64,000 bases of DNA from Porpolomopsis calyptriformis (GCA_951640195.1 OX621168.1:62001-126000), one strand, 5' to 3'; numbered from the stretch's first letter, positions 33,321 to 45,237 are shown. The notes: a model not told the origin generated them from the letters alone. Translations and numbers: made by a program.

Positions 33321-34142
33321 TCAGGACCAAGGTAAATACCCTGGCTCGTCTCTCCATGTCCAAGCTTTAGCGGGGATCATGACACCCAGTTGTGGTTGTG
33401 CAACTTCACGCGGACCACCTTTTGTCTCGCCCGATCGCTTGGCTCTGTGCTCTGCCAACTTCCACAGGCTTCTCTGCCATTCGATCCAGTTTGGATAAAC
33501 AACGTCGTCTACATCGCCATCCTCTCCGCTGATAACCTCCATCTCCTCTCCAATAACATAAACTTTGTCGCGTTTTCCATCTCTTTCGTCCAGCATAAGC
33601 CATGTGCTACCACAGTTCAAGGACCAGATGAGAAGGCCCGGTAGAATCTCCCTCTGCAGAGAGGGTGGATCACTTTGATCCAAGTACGTCCACGTGAGAA
33701 CGGAGACTTGTGGAGGGATGCAGCCGAGCCAGTTCCAACCCTCAAACCTCTCCACGTTATCAGCCATTTCTTCTATACACTCAACGCAAGGGAGGCCGGG
33801 CCATGCGCAGGCAAGGACAGCCTGCGCTGGCCACTCGAGGAGCCAGAGACGGAACTCTTCTGGGAGGTAGTGGTGCTCGCTGAGCAATGTGTTGATGTAG
33901 GCGTCGCGATTGAATGGCCGCAGGTTCGCAAGCGTCCACGGTCGTGTTCTTTTAAAGAAAGCGGAGGAGATGATTTCTAGATAAAACTCGAGAAGAGTGC
34001 GACGAACTGGGGGGATGTCGGAGAGGGGAACGAGTTGTCTCCATTGGCGACACACGCCCTGAGATGCGACGAGCGCTGTGAGGACGAGATGGGAAAACAC
34101 TTCGAGAAGGAGTTCGACTGGAAAATCGCTGATTTCGGTCAT
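33321..34142 (-). CDS. F-box domain protein
   Basis: A single-exon frame of 273 aa from ATG 34142. It begins MTEISDFPVELLLEVFSHL with VASQGVCRQWRQLVP, a clear N-terminal F-box of the kind that binds Skp1 in SCF ubiquitin ligases. The rest (FFKRTRPWTLANLRPFNRD, LPEEFRLWLLEWPAQAVLA, TWLMLDERDGKRDKVYVIGE) has no repeat of LRR or WD type. It resembles the many orphan F-box proteins of agaricomycetes; the substrate is unknown. An upstream in-frame ATG (34226) would add 28 residues, but the F-box is normally at the very N-terminus. Divergent from ADE6. Confidence 0.82.
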   Translation of the reverse strand: MTEISDFPVELLLEVFSHLVLTALVASQGVCRQWRQLVPLSDIPPVRRTLLEFYLEIISSAFFKRTRPWTLANLRPFNRDAYINTLLSEHHYLPEEFRLWLLEWPAQAVLACAWPGLPCVECIEEMADNVERFEGWNWLGCIPPQVSVLTWTYLDQSDPPSLQREILPGLLIWSLNCGSTWLMLDERDGKRDKVYVIGEEMEVISGEDGDVDDVVYPNWIEWQRSLWKLAEHRAKRSGETKGGPREVAQPQLGVMIPAKAWTWRDEPGYLPWS

Positions 34143-34358
34143 GTTTGAATGTGAGATGCGAACCTCGGATCTAAGCATGCAAGCTGTTCCTGAAGTGCTC
34201 TTCAAAATGTGAACGATCATGGCCATGATGTCGCCTTCCAGTGTGATCTCAGCGTCATCTAGGCTTTGTTATATTACCCTCCTGAATGTTTATGATCTAT
34301 GTGAGCAATACCATGATAGATACTTCGTTCGACCCGGAGTTACCAGTTTTAGACACAA
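34143..34358. promoter_or_regulatory. 216-bp divergent promoter (F-box / ADE6)
   Basis: Spacer between opposite start codons. It must hold the promoters of both genes. No clear site recognised. Confidence 0.55.
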
Positions 34359-37300
34359 ATGCTCATCTTACAAGGCAGTTCAGCACTTTCCAAAGCGAAA
34401 CGAGATAATTTACTGATCAGCATACAAAAGACATGCCCCAAAATTGTCACCGTTTCTGCACTTTATGTTCACCTCGTGAAATGCACCTCAAAGACGACCA
34501 GCGACCAACTTTCCGACCCGAATTCTCTATCGCGGATATCGCTAAACCGACTCCTGCACTACGGGGATGACATCCAGATCACAGGTACTTGTGATTTTCT
34601 GGAAATCAAACCCAACACCGTCTTCGTTCTCCCAAGACCAGGTTCTGTCTCGCCTTGGTCGAGCAAGTCAACCGATATATCTGTGATTTGCAATCTTGGC
34701 CATTGCATAGAACGCCTGGAACGCGGTATTGCATTTATCTTCTCGACCGAGGATGAGAGTCATCTACTAATCGAGGACATCAACTTGTTCTCTCATCTCA
34801 TTCACGACCGGATGACGGAAATCATTCAGCTTCACCCTCCCGACGACGAGACGATCTTTATACATCAACCCCCAAAGATTCTTCGCATCGTTGACCTGAA
34901 ACCCGACACCAGGAACGTGGATATAGCCAAGGACCGGCTCATGATTGCCAACGCAGAGCTGGGCCTGGCACTGGCTCCCGATGAAATTGCGTATTTAGTG
35001 GACGCGTTCTCCTCCAGATCATCAGCGCTAAATCGTAACCCCACCGATGCAGAGCTTTTCATGTTTGCTCAGGTCAATTCGGAACACTGCCGCCATAAAA
35101 TCTTCAATGCTTCATGGACAATCGATGGTATACCCCTCGAAGCCTCACTATTTCAAATGATCCGGAACACAGAGGCCATCAGCAGTGTTGGGACCATCTC
35201 TGCGTATTCCGATAATGCTGCCGTCCTTGAAGGCCATTCTGCCCCTCGTTTCGCTGTCTTTGAGCCAGTTTCGAATATTTCCTACCCGAAGACTAAACGA
35301 CTTTATCAAACCTATAATGAAGATACGCCTATCCTTATCAAAGTGGAGACGCACAACCATCCTACCGCTGTCTCTCCTTACCCTGGAGCTGCAACTGGTT
35401 CAGGAGGCGAGATTCGTGACGAAGGATCTGTAGGCCGAGGATCTAAGCCAAAAGCCGGACTTGCCGGATTCACCGTCTCAAATCTACTTATTCCTGGGTA
35501 TGAGCAACCTTGGGAGACGGACTTTGGACGGCCACCGGCCATCGCTTCCGCCCTGAACGTCATGTTGGATGGCCCTCTGGGTTCTAGTGCCTTCAACAAT
35601 GAATTTGGGCGACCCACACTCGCAGGGTACTTCCGCACGTTCTCAGAAAGCGTTCCTGTTTCCGGAGATAATGAGAAGCGTGAGATCAGAGGATACCACA
35701 AACCTATTATGATCGCTGGTGGATATGGTAATGTCCGACCACAGTTTGCGAAAAAATCGCGCATCGTGCCTGGTGCAAAAATCGTCGTGCTTGGTGGCCC
35801 AGGCCTTCTGATCGGTCTAGGTGGCGGAGCGGCGTCAAGTCAGGTCTCCGGAGCGAGTACTGCTGATCTAGACTTTGCCTCAGTCCAGAGAGATAACGCT
35901 GAAATGCAAAGAAGATGTCAGCAAGTCATCGACGCTTGTGTCAACTTGGGAGCTGAGAACCCTATAGAAAGCATCCATGACGTTGGAGCAGGCGGCTTGT
36001 CGAATGCGTTGCCGGAGTTGGTACACGATTCAGGGCTTGGTGCGAGTTTTGAGATCAGGGATGTGCTTGTGGCCGACTCCTCGATGTCTCCTATGGAAAT
36101 CTGGTGCAACGAAAGTCAAGAACGATACGTACTCGCCATCTCATCCGATATGGTTCACCAATTTGAACAAATTGCCAATCGGGAAAGATGTCCCTTCTCC
36201 GTTGTTGGTGTTGCCACAGAAAACGAGGACTTGGTTGTAACAGACAGACTGCTTTCACGAGACGTCATTCGATTGAAGATGTCGACAATTTTTGGTAAAC
36301 ATTCCCGAATAACCCGTCAAGACAATACACGCCGACTGTGCCTCCCACCATTCGATGTATCTCTGTCTAAATATATTCCGCTCACGGAAACACTGTCTGA
36401 GCGCCTCTCGGTTGCTGTAAATCACGTACTCCGTTTGCCGTCCGTAGGTTCCAAGTCGTTTCTCATCACCATCGGGGACAGGTCTGTTACAGGACTCGTT
36501 ACGCGCGATCAAATGGTAGGACCGTGGCAGGTCCCCGTGGCGGACGTAGCAGTTACCCGTTCTTCGTACGGGTTCGACGTGCGTTGTGGGGAAGCAATGT
36601 CAATGGGCGAAAGATCGCCTATCGCCCTGCTGAGCCCTGCAGCGTCCGCGCGGATGGCAGTCGCCGAATCCCTCACAAATCTTGCCGCAGCTTCCATACG
36701 ATGCATCTCTCGAGTAAAGCTGAGCGCGAATTGGATGTGTGCGGCCTCAAAGTCAGGGGAGGGCGCCGGCTTATATGAAGCCGTCAAAGCCATAGGTATG
36801 GATTTGTGCCCCAAATTGGGAATTGGTATCCCAGTGGGGAAGGATTCCATGTCCATGTCGATGAAGTGGAAACATGATGGCGAGGAACGTGAAATCAGCT
36901 CACCACTGTCTCTCGTCGTGACAGCGTTTGCTCCTGTCGACGACGTCCAAGTAACATGGACCCCCCAGCTTCGTACCGATGTTTCGGAACCAACCATTCT
37001 CGTGTTCTTTGACCTCGCTTCTGGCAAGCAGCGGCTAGGTGGATCAGCTCTCGCCCAAATATTCAAGGAGATCGGATCCGAAGCGCCTGATGTGGAGGAT
37101 TCTTCGCTCCTCAAATCTTTCTTTGAAGGTTGTCGGTCTATCCGGGAGAGTGAACCGGGGCTAGTCCTGGCCTACCACGATAGGTCGGATGGTGGCCTGT
37201 TTACGACTTTAGTAGAGATGTGCTTTGCTGGCCGGGTTGGCGCTGAGATAGCTCTTCCTGCCATTTCTCCTCTCTCGGAACCAATCTCTGCGCTGTTCAA

Positions 37301-38444
37301 CGAAGAACTGGGAGCGGTTATGCAAGTACGCCGATCGCATCTCTGTACTCTAACCACCGTTTTCGCCTCTGCTGGTTTCCCGACAACCGCCATACATGCC
37401 ATTGGTCAAGTCAACGAGTCCCGCGAAAATCATAACTTTATTATCACCCACAACTTCTCGTGTATCTTCTCCAGTACCAGGCAAGAGTTGCAGAAGACCT
37501 GGGCGGAGACATCGTATAGAATGCAGAGCCTTAGAGACAACGTCAACACAGCTAGAGAGGAGTACAATCTCATCGATGATCCCTCACACACTGGCCTTTT
37601 CTATGATCTGACCTTCAAACCTCAACCCACACGCGAACTATCGCGACGACCGAAAGTAGCCATTCTCCGCGAACAAGGGGTCAACGGGCACGTAGAAATG
37701 GCGTGGGCCTTTACAGCTGCCGGCTTTGACGCGGTCGACGTCCATATGTCTGATATCCTGAGCGGTGAGACAACTCTTGGCGATTTTTGTGGACTTGCCG
37801 CCTGCGGGGGTTTTTCATACGGCGATGTCCTTGGCGCCGGCAAGGGCTGGGCGCACTCCATCCTCCTCAACGATACCGCCAGGGCGGAGTTTGTTGGGTA
37901 CTTTAGGAGGGATAGAACGTTTACTCTCGGAGTTTGCAATGGCTGTCAGCTCTTGAGCCATCTTAAGGAAATCATACCTGGGGCACAGGATTGGCCATCG
38001 TTCAAAGTAAATCGCAGCGAACGTTTTGAGTCGCGCGTGTCGATGGTTGAGATCGTCGACGACAATGTAACTCGCAGGTCTGTGTTCCTGCGCCATATGG
38101 TTGGCTCCAGGCTTCCGGTCGCTGTAGCTCACGGCGAAGGAAGAGCATCCTATGTAAATGACGACCACCGAGACTTGTTGGAATCGCAAGGACTGGTTGC
38201 CGTGCGGTTTGTCGACTCGCAGGGTTCACCTACGGAAGTTTATCCGTTGAATCCGAATGGCAGCCCAGGGGGAGTTACCGGCTTCCACACTCCCGATGGA
38301 CGCATCCTGGGCCTTATGCCCCATCCGGAGCGTGTCACCACACTTGAAAGCAACAGTTGGTACCCCCCTTCGTTTTCGGAGTCGTGGAGGGGTAGGGGAC
38401 CTTGGTTTAGAATGTTTCAAAGTGCGAGAGAATGGTGTAACTAA
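34359..38444 (+). CDS. ADE6: Phosphoribosylformylglycinamidine synthase (FGAM synthase)
   Basis: An intronless frame of 1361 aa, full length for the eukaryotic single-chain enzyme. It converts FGAR, glutamine and ATP to FGAM in step 4 of purine synthesis in the cytosol. N-terminal PurS-like part ([19 protein letters not shown]), linker, then two AIR-synthase-type ATP halves: [83 protein letters not shown] and [10 protein letters not shown]. The C-terminal class-I glutaminase domain has [32 protein letters not shown], the nucleophile in [12 protein letters not shown], and HPERVT for the His-Glu pair. The protein ends at [14 protein letters not shown], about where homologs end. The TAA stop is the first three bases of an LTR fragment. 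Confidence 0.98.
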   Translation: MLILQGSSALSKAKRDNLLISIQKTCPKIVTVSALYVHLVKCTSKTTSDQLSDPNSLSRISLNRLLHYGDDIQITGTCDFLEIKPNTVFVLPRPGSVSPWSSKSTDISVICNLGHCIERLERGIAFIFSTEDESHLLIEDINLFSHLIHDRMTEIIQLHPPDDETIFIHQPPKILRIVDLKPDTRNVDIAKDRLMIANAELGLALAPDEIAYLVDAFSSRSSALNRNPTDAELFMFAQVNSEHCRHKIFNASWTIDGIPLEASLFQMIRNTEAISSVGTISAYSDNAAVLEGHSAPRFAVFEPVSNISYPKTKRLYQTYNEDTPILIKVETHNHPTAVSPYPGAATGSGGEIRDEGSVGRGSKPKAGLAGFTVSNLLIPGYEQPWETDFGRPPAIASALNVMLDGPLGSSAFNNEFGRPTLAGYFRTFSESVPVSGDNEKREIRGYHKPIMIAGGYGNVRPQFAKKSRIVPGAKIVVLGGPGLLIGLGGGAASSQVSGASTADLDFASVQRDNAEMQRRCQQVIDACVNLGAENPIESIHDVGAGGLSNALPELVHDSGLGASFEIRDVLVADSSMSPMEIWCNESQERYVLAISSDMVHQFEQIANRERCPFSVVGVATENEDLVVTDRLLSRDVIRLKMSTIFGKHSRITRQDNTRRLCLPPFDVSLSKYIPLTETLSERLSVAVNHVLRLPSVGSKSFLITIGDRSVTGLVTRDQMVGPWQVPVADVAVTRSSYGFDVRCGEAMSMGERSPIALLSPAASARMAVAESLTNLAAASIRCISRVKLSANWMCAASKSGEGAGLYEAVKAIGMDLCPKLGIGIPVGKDSMSMSMKWKHDGEEREISSPLSLVVTAFAPVDDVQVTWTPQLRTDVSEPTILVFFDLASGKQRLGGSALAQIFKEIGSEAPDVEDSSLLKSFFEGCRSIRESEPGLVLAYHDRSDGGLFTTLVEMCFAGRVGAEIALPAISPLSEPISALFNEELGAVMQVRRSHLCTLTTVFASAGFPTTAIHAIGQVNESRENHNFIITHNFSCIFSSTRQELQKTWAETSYRMQSLRDNVNTAREEYNLIDDPSHTGLFYDLTFKPQPTRELSRRPKVAILREQGVNGHVEMAWAFTAAGFDAVDVHMSDILSGETTLGDFCGLAACGGFSYGDVLGAGKGWAHSILLNDTARAEFVGYFRRDRTFTLGVCNGCQLLSHLKEIIPGAQDWPSFKVNRSERFESRVSMVEIVDDNVTRRSVFLRHMVGSRLPVAVAHGEGRASYVNDDHRDLLESQGLVAVRFVDSQGSPTEVYPLNPNGSPGGVTGFHTPDGRILGLMPHPERVTTLESNSWYPPSFSESWRGRGPWFRMFQSAREWCN

Positions 38445-38552
38445 AAGACGGGGGTTAAAATAGCACGAGAGGGTGATTGCGGGATCACCCTCGGGTTTTG
38501 TACATACAGCACAGCCATGTGCCTGTGTGCTGGCACTAATCTGGTCTGTTAT
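38442..38552 (-). mobile_element. Copia LTR fragment fused to the ADE6 3' end
   Basis: About 111 bp match the outer half of the Copia LTRs at 12570 and 17789 (TAAAAGACGGGG, GGGTTTTGTACATACAGC, GCACTAATCTGGTCTG). The element edge, fixed elsewhere by a target duplication, falls on the T of the ADE6 stop. The inner half of the LTR is missing, so no second TSD can be tested. It keeps CpG sites that are TG or CA in the other two copies. Confidence 0.88.
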
Positions 38553-39159
38553 CTATGAGGGTTTAAACTGGACAAAACCATTATATACCACTAAAAAACA
38601 CCCATTTCCCTAGTTTTCACTACACAGCAAAACTGGTGCAGTGATGTGTCAAGGTTTTGCCAAAAAAGGTCTTCAGTTCCCCACGTGAACCTCAAATTCC
38701 TGCTATAAATGGGCCTGAGCCAACCTTTTGGCACTTTCTCCATTCAAGGTTGGCACTCAGCCATGGCAAGAACCATCTCCGCTATTGCTGGTCTGATCTG
38801 TTATCCAACCTTAGCCCATACTGAGCCAATGGCTGTTGTGACAATTCTCACAAGTGTCAGAACCATGTAAATGGACCAGGGTCACATAAAGGTTAGATCC
38901 TAGTGAAAAGTCCACCAAGCGGGATCTAGATAAAACTGGGCAAAACTAGACACAACTGTATATATCTGAGTAAATTGTAGTAAGGTTTTTTATATGCTTG
39001 GTTGTATATTCATATTGCGTGATTTGAAGTTGCCAGGCAGACATCTGCCAGCCGAAACAACAACTTTTTGACAACACAATTTGTATGTAACTGTGTCAAT
39101 ACAAGTTGTGTCAATTGCCATTACTTCCCGCTTCCCACTTCCTGTTCCCCTCCCCTATA
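38553..39159. other. Repeat-derived spacer
   Basis: No gene seen. AT-rich sequence between the LTR fragment and the first Tnp2-like coding remnants; it may contain the terminal region of that transposon but I could not define its end. Confidence 0.4.
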
Positions 39160-40903
39160 ATGGCCTCTGAAAAGACCTGGTCCTGTGATTGCATAGAAAA
39201 ATGCAAAGGAAACCTACAGACTGTATCTGAGTCAACCTATCAGAGGCACAAGAAATTCTGTCAGCAAGACCTTTCAGCAAAATTCTCAGAGTTTCTAGCC
39301 AATACTGCTATCCAAACATGAGGATCTGGCGAAGGCCATTCAGGCAAACGAAGGAGTGACCTTACTGATACAGGATACCAGCAGGATGGTCAGTCCAAGC
39401 ACATGCACAGTGATCATCTTTCTTATGATAATATTGAGGTACTTTTGCTTTACTTATTTAATATCCTATGTGGGTGGGATGATCTTTCCATGCAGAACAA
39501 TCCCACAAATACTATGGAGATGGACAATCCTTATCCGCAAGACGTAGCTGGATCACTTGATCATAATACTATGGAGATGGATGATCCTTACTAGCAAGAT
39601 GTAACTGGATTGCTTGATTCTCATGACATTTAGAACGATCCCAATCCTAATTCCACTCCTCCATATGACCATCCTGAATCACCAGAACCTATAGCCATCC
39701 AAATCGAAGGAATCAAGATTGCCCTCCAGTTTATTCAAGCTACAAAATGCACCTCACTTGATGACAAGACCAATCGACTTGATGAGGATGCAATGGCGTG
39801 GTTGCGCAATCCTGTTCCCAATCATAGCGTGGATCTTGATAATCCAGACTTGCGGCTCTCCATTGATATGTTCCTCTCAGTAACTAATGCTTCACAGGAG
39901 ACTTATAACCTCATGCATATGGCAATACTTTGCTGCCACCCTGAAGACAAGATCCTCACATACAATCAAGTGAAGCATCAGATTGCGCAAATCACTGGAA
40001 TCTACCTACTGATACATGATATGTGTATCAACAGCTGCCTTGCCTATACAGGGCTGTTTGCCAAACTCATCGATTGCCTAATGTGTTCAGAGCCTTGATA
40101 TGATCAAAATAAATTTACTTCTAGCAATGGAACAATCTGTGTACCATGCCAAACATACTACACTCTACCTATTGGCCCCCAAATCCAAGCATTGTAGTGA
40201 TCCCTTGATGGCGCAAGCAAAATGAAGCACCGAGGACATGAAACTGCCTGTATCCTGCATGAGCTCCAAGACAATGATGGCAAACTGCTATCATACAATG
40301 ACATGTATCATGGTAGCGACTATCTTGATGCTATGAAGCAAGGCAAGATCCTACCTGGTGATACTCTTCTAATGCTTTCAATAGATGGCGCACAACTCTA
40401 TTAAAATAAATCATCCGATTGTTGGATTTATATCTGGGTGATTCTAGATCTTGCACCAGAGCTCTGCTACAAGAAACTTTACATCTTACCTAAAGGCTTT
40501 ATCCCTAAAAAGCCAAAAAATGTCGACAGCTTTCTTTTCCCTAGTATACACTATCTTGCAGCAATTCAGAGGGAAGGTCTCCCAATCTGGGATGCGACTG
40601 ATGACTCTATCTTCATGTCTCATCCCTTCTTTGCCCTTGGGACTGCTGATGGTCCTGGTATGGCCTGTATCAATAGCCTAGTCAGTCATCATGGATGTAA
40701 TGCGTGTTGGCTATACTGTTCTATCCTGGGCCAATACAAACCTGGTGGTACGCACTACTATCCAGCATGGCTCAAACCATATAACTATGTTGTCAAAGGA
40801 TGTGACCATGGCGACATGGAGATTTCTGCCCTTCACGCCTCTCCTACTTAGAGATACCTCCAAAACCTAGTGTACCTCCAGCAATCCCCAAATCAAACTC
40901 AAT
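39160..40903 (+). pseudogene. Tnp2-like (CACTA-type) DNA transposase remnants
   Basis: Segments in one direction but shifting frame: MASEKTWSCDCIEKCKG at 39160 (zinc-finger-like start), SLDDKTNRLDEDAMAWLRNP, then HETACILHELQDNDGK. The conserved stretch KKPKNVDSFLFPSIHYLAAI and SHPFFALGTADGPGMACINS, with GGTHYYPAWLKPYNYVVKG, ends near 40850. These are the blocks of the Tnp2 transposase family found in agaricomycete genomes. At least five stops or shifts break it. The reading ends where the 3-kb repeat unit begins, so that unit appears inserted into it. Confidence 0.78.
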
Positions 40904-41054
40904 TATAGGCGATATCCTCCCAAGGTCAGGGTTACACTAGGGTTTTGGTAGCATTTTAAAAAGGGGCTTGAAATAGACCAATAATCAAGAAATGAAAATG
41001 GAAGGGTATATTGACTACTAACTGAAAGATAAAGTCAATAACAGGGACAATAAT

Positions 41055-41116
41055 GAAAATGAGGATAGGTAGCATATATCGGACCAGTCTGATGTGCACC
41101 ACCTATCCTCATTTTC
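41055..41116. repeat. 62-bp palindrome at the unit end (copy A)
   Basis: Outer 16 bp of each arm (GAAAATGAGGATAGGT) are perfect complements. The inner part contains the ATCGGACCAGTCTGAT core, with mismatches that are all transitions. Confidence 0.85.
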
Positions 41117-41399
41117 ACCTGGTTGCAAGCTTTCATTTTGAGTATGTTGTTTGAATAGTGTACTTAGCCATATTATTTACTTATATTCACTCAATAAGAT
41201 GTTCAGAGATAGGACATATTCTATTGTGCAGCAAAGGGAATAAGTGAATGAAGTGTGAATACTTAGGACAAATGTACAAATTGATAACTTGAAGAATATT
41301 CCAAGCAAGTGAGATAGGGTATTTGATTTTGATTAAAAGAAAATATACAGAATATAGAAAAACATATAAACTAAAATTAACATAAAGTACATATGAGAA

Positions 41400-42546
41400 T
41401 TAAGCATCCTCAAGAGACTGAGAATGTTTAGAAAGATTAAGAGGGGGAGGGGAGTGATAGAGGGGGACTTGTGAATTGAGGAATTGGAAAGGGGAAAAAG
41501 GGGAGGGGGAGCAAAGGAAATGGGGAGAGGGGGAGGGGCAGAGCTAGTGGAAGGGACAGAGATGAAAGATGGATCAATGGAATTAGAGATGGGGGGCTCA
41601 GACTGAGACTGAGACCACACAGGGAGGCAGTTGTGGTGGGAGGAGAAGGAATCGGTGAGAGAGGAGACAGCTACTAAGAGCTACTCCGCCCTCTCCTGCT
41701 CCCTGTCCTCGGCTGCGCAGATCTCCATTATGATGGTCCAAAGTTCGATGAGGATCTTCATCAGCAGATTAACTGCTGACAAAGATCTAGAGGGGGCAGG
41801 TGCAGGTGTGGTCACGATGACCTCAGGGTGAGTAGCGCCGATGCGCTTCTTCTTAGTGGGGCAGGGGAGGTCGTCATCATCATCATCATCGGCACCTTCA
41901 TCCTTGTCGTCATTGTCCTGGTCATCGCAGTCGCAGTCGGCATTGCCGTCATTGTTGTTGTTGTTGTTGGTGCAGTTATAGGCAGGGCCATCTGAGATGG
42001 GGTTGTAGCACAGCTTTGAGCTGGTGCATGCGTGGCAGGCTGTGCCGCAGCTTGTGGTGGGGGGTGCAATGCAGGCAAGCCCAAGCTTGCTGCACTGTTC
42101 GCAACTAGCGTGTCTATAAAATAAAATAAAATGAAAGAAAATAAAAAGTTAGTAAAAAGAAAGGGGGGCAGGGGGACTTACAAGTCTCGCTGCCTTTTCG
42201 TGCCTCTAGAAGAGGCAGCAGCGGTGTCTGAGTGGGTGGCGGGGGTGCCACTATCCTGGTGGACACGGATGGGCTTGGGGAGGGGCTGGGCGTCGGCCTT
42301 CTTGCATTTGTCGGCGTGTTTCTTGGCCTCAGCACACTTGCAGTCCTGTTCGCGCTTCTTCTCCTGGGCTATGCACTTGCATTCGCGTTCGCATTCTCAT
42401 TCTCATTCTCATTTGCATTCGCACTCTTCCTCTTCTTGTCATTTCTGCTCCTCTTCTTCTTGTTGCTTAGTGTCTTCAATTTCAATTTGGAGTGTGGCCA
42501 GTTGGGCCTGCAACTCCCTGGACTTGATGGTGGCAGTGGATGGCAT
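41400..42546 (-). pseudogene. Repeat-borne Cys-rich / coiled-coil protein gene, copy A
   Basis: Start MPSTATIKSRELQAQLATLQ, a Gln/Glu coiled coil, then a run of CGA/TGC-type hexamers now holding several TGA stops. CIAQEKKREQDCKCAEAKKH and ASSRGTKRQRDL lead to an intron. The second exon has a Cys cluster (CEQCSKLGLACIAPPTTSC, then CHACTSSKLCYNP) and an acidic tract before PTKKKRIGATHPE. The C-terminal part is cut by a TAG at 41681 where copy B has CAG. A zinc-cluster-like role is an inference from the Cys spacing. Confidence 0.7.
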
Positions 42547-42949
42547 CGAGGGGGAGGAGTGGTGATGATGGTGGTGATAGGGGAGTGGTGGTGGTGGTGG
42601 TGGGAAACGAAGTGTGAAAAGTGAAGAGACATGATTCAACATGCTGTCTCTTATAGTGACAAATTGAAACTCAGCAAGGAGCCAAATAAGTGACAAACAA
42701 CCGAAAAAGGAAAGTCATCCACAGATGATGACTAACGGGTAACATCAATGTGGCTGTATATACTAGATAAGGAAATAGCAGCTAAATATAGAAAAGACAT
42801 GTGCATTAGTGATACAACTGAAGTGCGACACTAAGCACTCTGAAGAGTGGCTATAATAAACCATTGGAGAAATGACATAGTACATTAAGAGAGTTATCAG
42901 AGTGTATACAAAGATATATAGCTCTGCAGCTAGAGAATTGCAGATAAGT

Positions 42950-43310
42950 GCCGCACATTGGATGGGTCCGATGTGTGCAACATATGTAAGAATATCAGTG
43001 CTTAGTCAACATAGCATCGGAGGTAGGTGATGCACATTAGACCAGTCTGATATGCACTACAAATGTGAGAACATCAGTGCTCAGTCAATATAGCATCAGA
43101 GGTAGGTGACGCATATCGGACCAGTCCAATATGCACTACAAATGTGAGAACATTAGTGCTCAGTTAACATAGCATTGGAGGTAGGTGACACACATCAGAC
43201 CAGTCCGATATGTGCTGCATATGTGGGAATATCAGTGCTCAGTTAACATAGCATTGGAGGTAGGTGACACACACTGGACCAGTCCAATGTACACTATCAG
43301 TGGTCAGATG
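42950..43310. repeat. 79-bp tandem palindromic array, copy A
   Basis: Four 79-80-bp units plus a partial. Each unit begins GAYGCACAT or a variant, carries a degenerate palindrome of the form CATCGGACNNGTCCGATG, then AATATCAGTGCTCAGT and ends GAGGTAGGT. It lies between the two divergent genes of the unit. Confidence 0.9.
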
Positions 43311-43498
43311 GTTCATTCTAATTATCCACATTCCATGTGACTGGTCCGGGTAACAACACATGTGTATTCCATGTGTCCTATGGTCAGACCACATGTCTCG
43401 CTTAGCATTTCACATAAGCTGTAGAGTCTAGCACACCATTTATCCCCCACTTGCTCCTATAGTAACTTGCGCTGATATTCTTCGTATTCTCAAATCCG

Positions 43499-44097
43499 AT
43501 GTCGTCTTCATCCACAACCATCCAACAGACCAATGTCTATCATGGAGATGGGCCAGCTCCTGTAGTTATCACTTGGGGACCCGATCCTCATGAAGAGACA
43601 CAAGTAAGTGATTTGCGACTTCACATTTAGTTATGGAACATACTAATTTATTGCTTATCACTCTTAGGCTGCTTGGTCTGACAGTGAGATAGAAGACATT
43701 GAGATAGATGATCCCGCGATTCATGTGCGAAGGTTGGACACACAAGCCTGTGAAGCGTTACTAGGGGATGCAATGCTAGATATGTTCACAACTAACCAGA
43801 CCCTCGTATTTGGGATGTGGAACTCCTAGCCATTGAAATCTGCCAAGGTCAAGAAGCTGAAGGCGTCAATGGAGACACACGGAATCTGACAACAAGATTC
43901 ACACAATTTCTTAATATTGATAATCAGTCTAGAAGACATTGAGTCCAAGTTGTCAATGGATCTGAATGCGGACCTTGCTCTATTTCAATCAAAGCCCATC
44001 AATGGAGCCTGCAAGCTTCTTATGGCAGCAGGTCAACATCAGTTTCACGCCATTAGTATGCTCCAAGATAAAATGAATGCTACAATTCAATCCCTAT
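43499..44097 (+). pseudogene. Repeat-borne gene, divergent partner, copy A (truncated)
   Basis: Exon 1 43499-43603 (MSSSSTTIQQTNVYHGDGPA), an intron to 43667, then AWSDSEIEDIEIDDPAIH, RRLDTQACEALLGDAMLDMF and LVFGMWNS followed by TAG. Further coding pieces (DIESKLSMDLNADLALFQSK) run to 44097, where the copy is cut. No function known. Confidence 0.65.
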
Positions 44098-44535
44098 CCT
44101 TATTTTCACCTGGTTGTATGCTTTTATTTTCAGTATGTGGTTTGAACACTGTACTTAGCTATATTCTTTACTCACATTCACTCAATAAGTTGTTCAGACA
44201 TTGGACATGTTGTATTGTGTAGCAAAGGGAATGAATGAATCAAGAGTGAATACTTAGGACAAATGTACAAATTAATAACTTGAAGAATATTCCAAGCAAA
44301 TGCAATAAGATAGTTGATTAAAAATAGAATATACAGAATATAGAAAAAACATGTAAAGTAAAACTGAAATGAAGTACATATAAGAATTATACATCCCCAA
44401 GAGACTAAGAATGGTAGGAAAGGTTAAGAGGGGGAGGGGGAGTGATAGAGGGGGACTTGGGAATTGAGAGATTAGAAAGGGGGAAAAGGGGAGGAGGAGT
44501 AAAGGAAAGGGGGAGAAGGGGAGGGCCCCCCCCCC
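44098..44535. repeat. Third, partial copy of the unit end
   Basis: Matches 41101-41530 and 58713-59140 (begins CCTATCCTTATTTTCACC; includes the reversed GEDA-type Pro/Leu-rich coding stretch). It ends in a G-run/C-run junction near 44520-44540. Confidence 0.8.
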
Positions 44536-44584
44536 CCCTGCCATCACTGTCTCTGGATTGCTTAGTCATCACTGTCCCCTCTAG

Positions 44585-45237
44585 TGTAATATTTTTACAA
44601 GTTAGGGGGAGGGGGGGGGGGGTTAAAAAGATAGTAAGCAAGTAAGAAGTGAGTATATTAATAAAGCAACTGGGATAAGCAAGCAACTAAGGAAGTAGGT
44701 AGCAATAACTATATAATTAAGTGAGTAGTAATTTATAAGTAAGAAAGTGAGTAAGCAACTAACTAAGAAAGTAAGTAAGTAGGGAATTGTAAGAGTTCTT
44801 GATCTTGCAGTGCTCACAACTAGCTGGATACAACCAATATCTATTAGATATGTATAAACCTGGTACAAGTAGTAGCAAGATATAAAAAGAACTACCTAAA
44901 TAAGGGTAAATACTGCCTATATACTGCTCTCTAGTACAAACACCAATACATAAGGACTACATCCCTAATGTACACACTGTAATAGTAATATCTGTTACAG
45001 GAATTTAAGAAAGTGAGTAAGTAAGTAACAATATACTAAAGTAAAGTAAGTAAGTAAGTTAGTAAAGAAGTAATTAGAAAGTAACTAGGTGAAGAAGTAA
45101 GTGCATGAGTAACTTATAATAACAAAGTGAGGGAGTAACTAATAATAAGAAACTAAGGAAGTAAGTAAAGAAGTAAGTAAAGTAACTAGGTAAATAAGGA
45201 AGTAACTTCCTAGCTGAATATGGTATTAACTAGGAGG
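44585..45237. repeat. G-tract / GTAA-rich repeat, copy 1, with inserted solo LTR
   Basis: Starts after CTAG with TGTAATATTTTTAC, then a purine G-tract and many AAGTAAGTAAG steps. Close to the copies at 55074-55494 and 63860-64000. Interrupted by the solo LTR at 44788-44999. No gene. Confidence 0.85.
44788..44999 (+). mobile_element. Solo LTR, family B, TSD GGAAT, with empty-site paralog
   Basis: 212 bp from TGTAAGAGTTC to ATCTGTTACA, flanked by GGAAT at 44783-44787 and 45000-45004. The paralogous repeat near 55257-55280 reads straight through with a single GGAAT, so it preserves the pre-insertion state. Confidence 0.95.

Larger units (their letters stand above)
40904..44097. repeat. 3-kb repeat unit, copy A, with two divergent broken genes
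   Basis: Collinear with 58520 onward (copy B). It starts at TATAGGCGATATCC and includes the 62-bp palindrome, a Cys-rich/coiled-coil gene (-), a 79-bp tandem array and a second gene (+). It ends abruptly at 44097, where sequence jumps back to the palindrome's right arm, showing a rearrangement or a second, truncated copy. Confidence 0.85.

Noticed and set aside
41800..42630. Hydrophobic or His-rich frames on the + strand inside the Cys-rich repeat gene
   Set aside because: They arise from CGA/CAC and Asp/Asn repeat runs of the opposite strand.
42950..43310. CRISPR-like reading of the 79-bp array
   Set aside because: Units are contiguous and diverged with no unique spacers, and the organism is a eukaryote.
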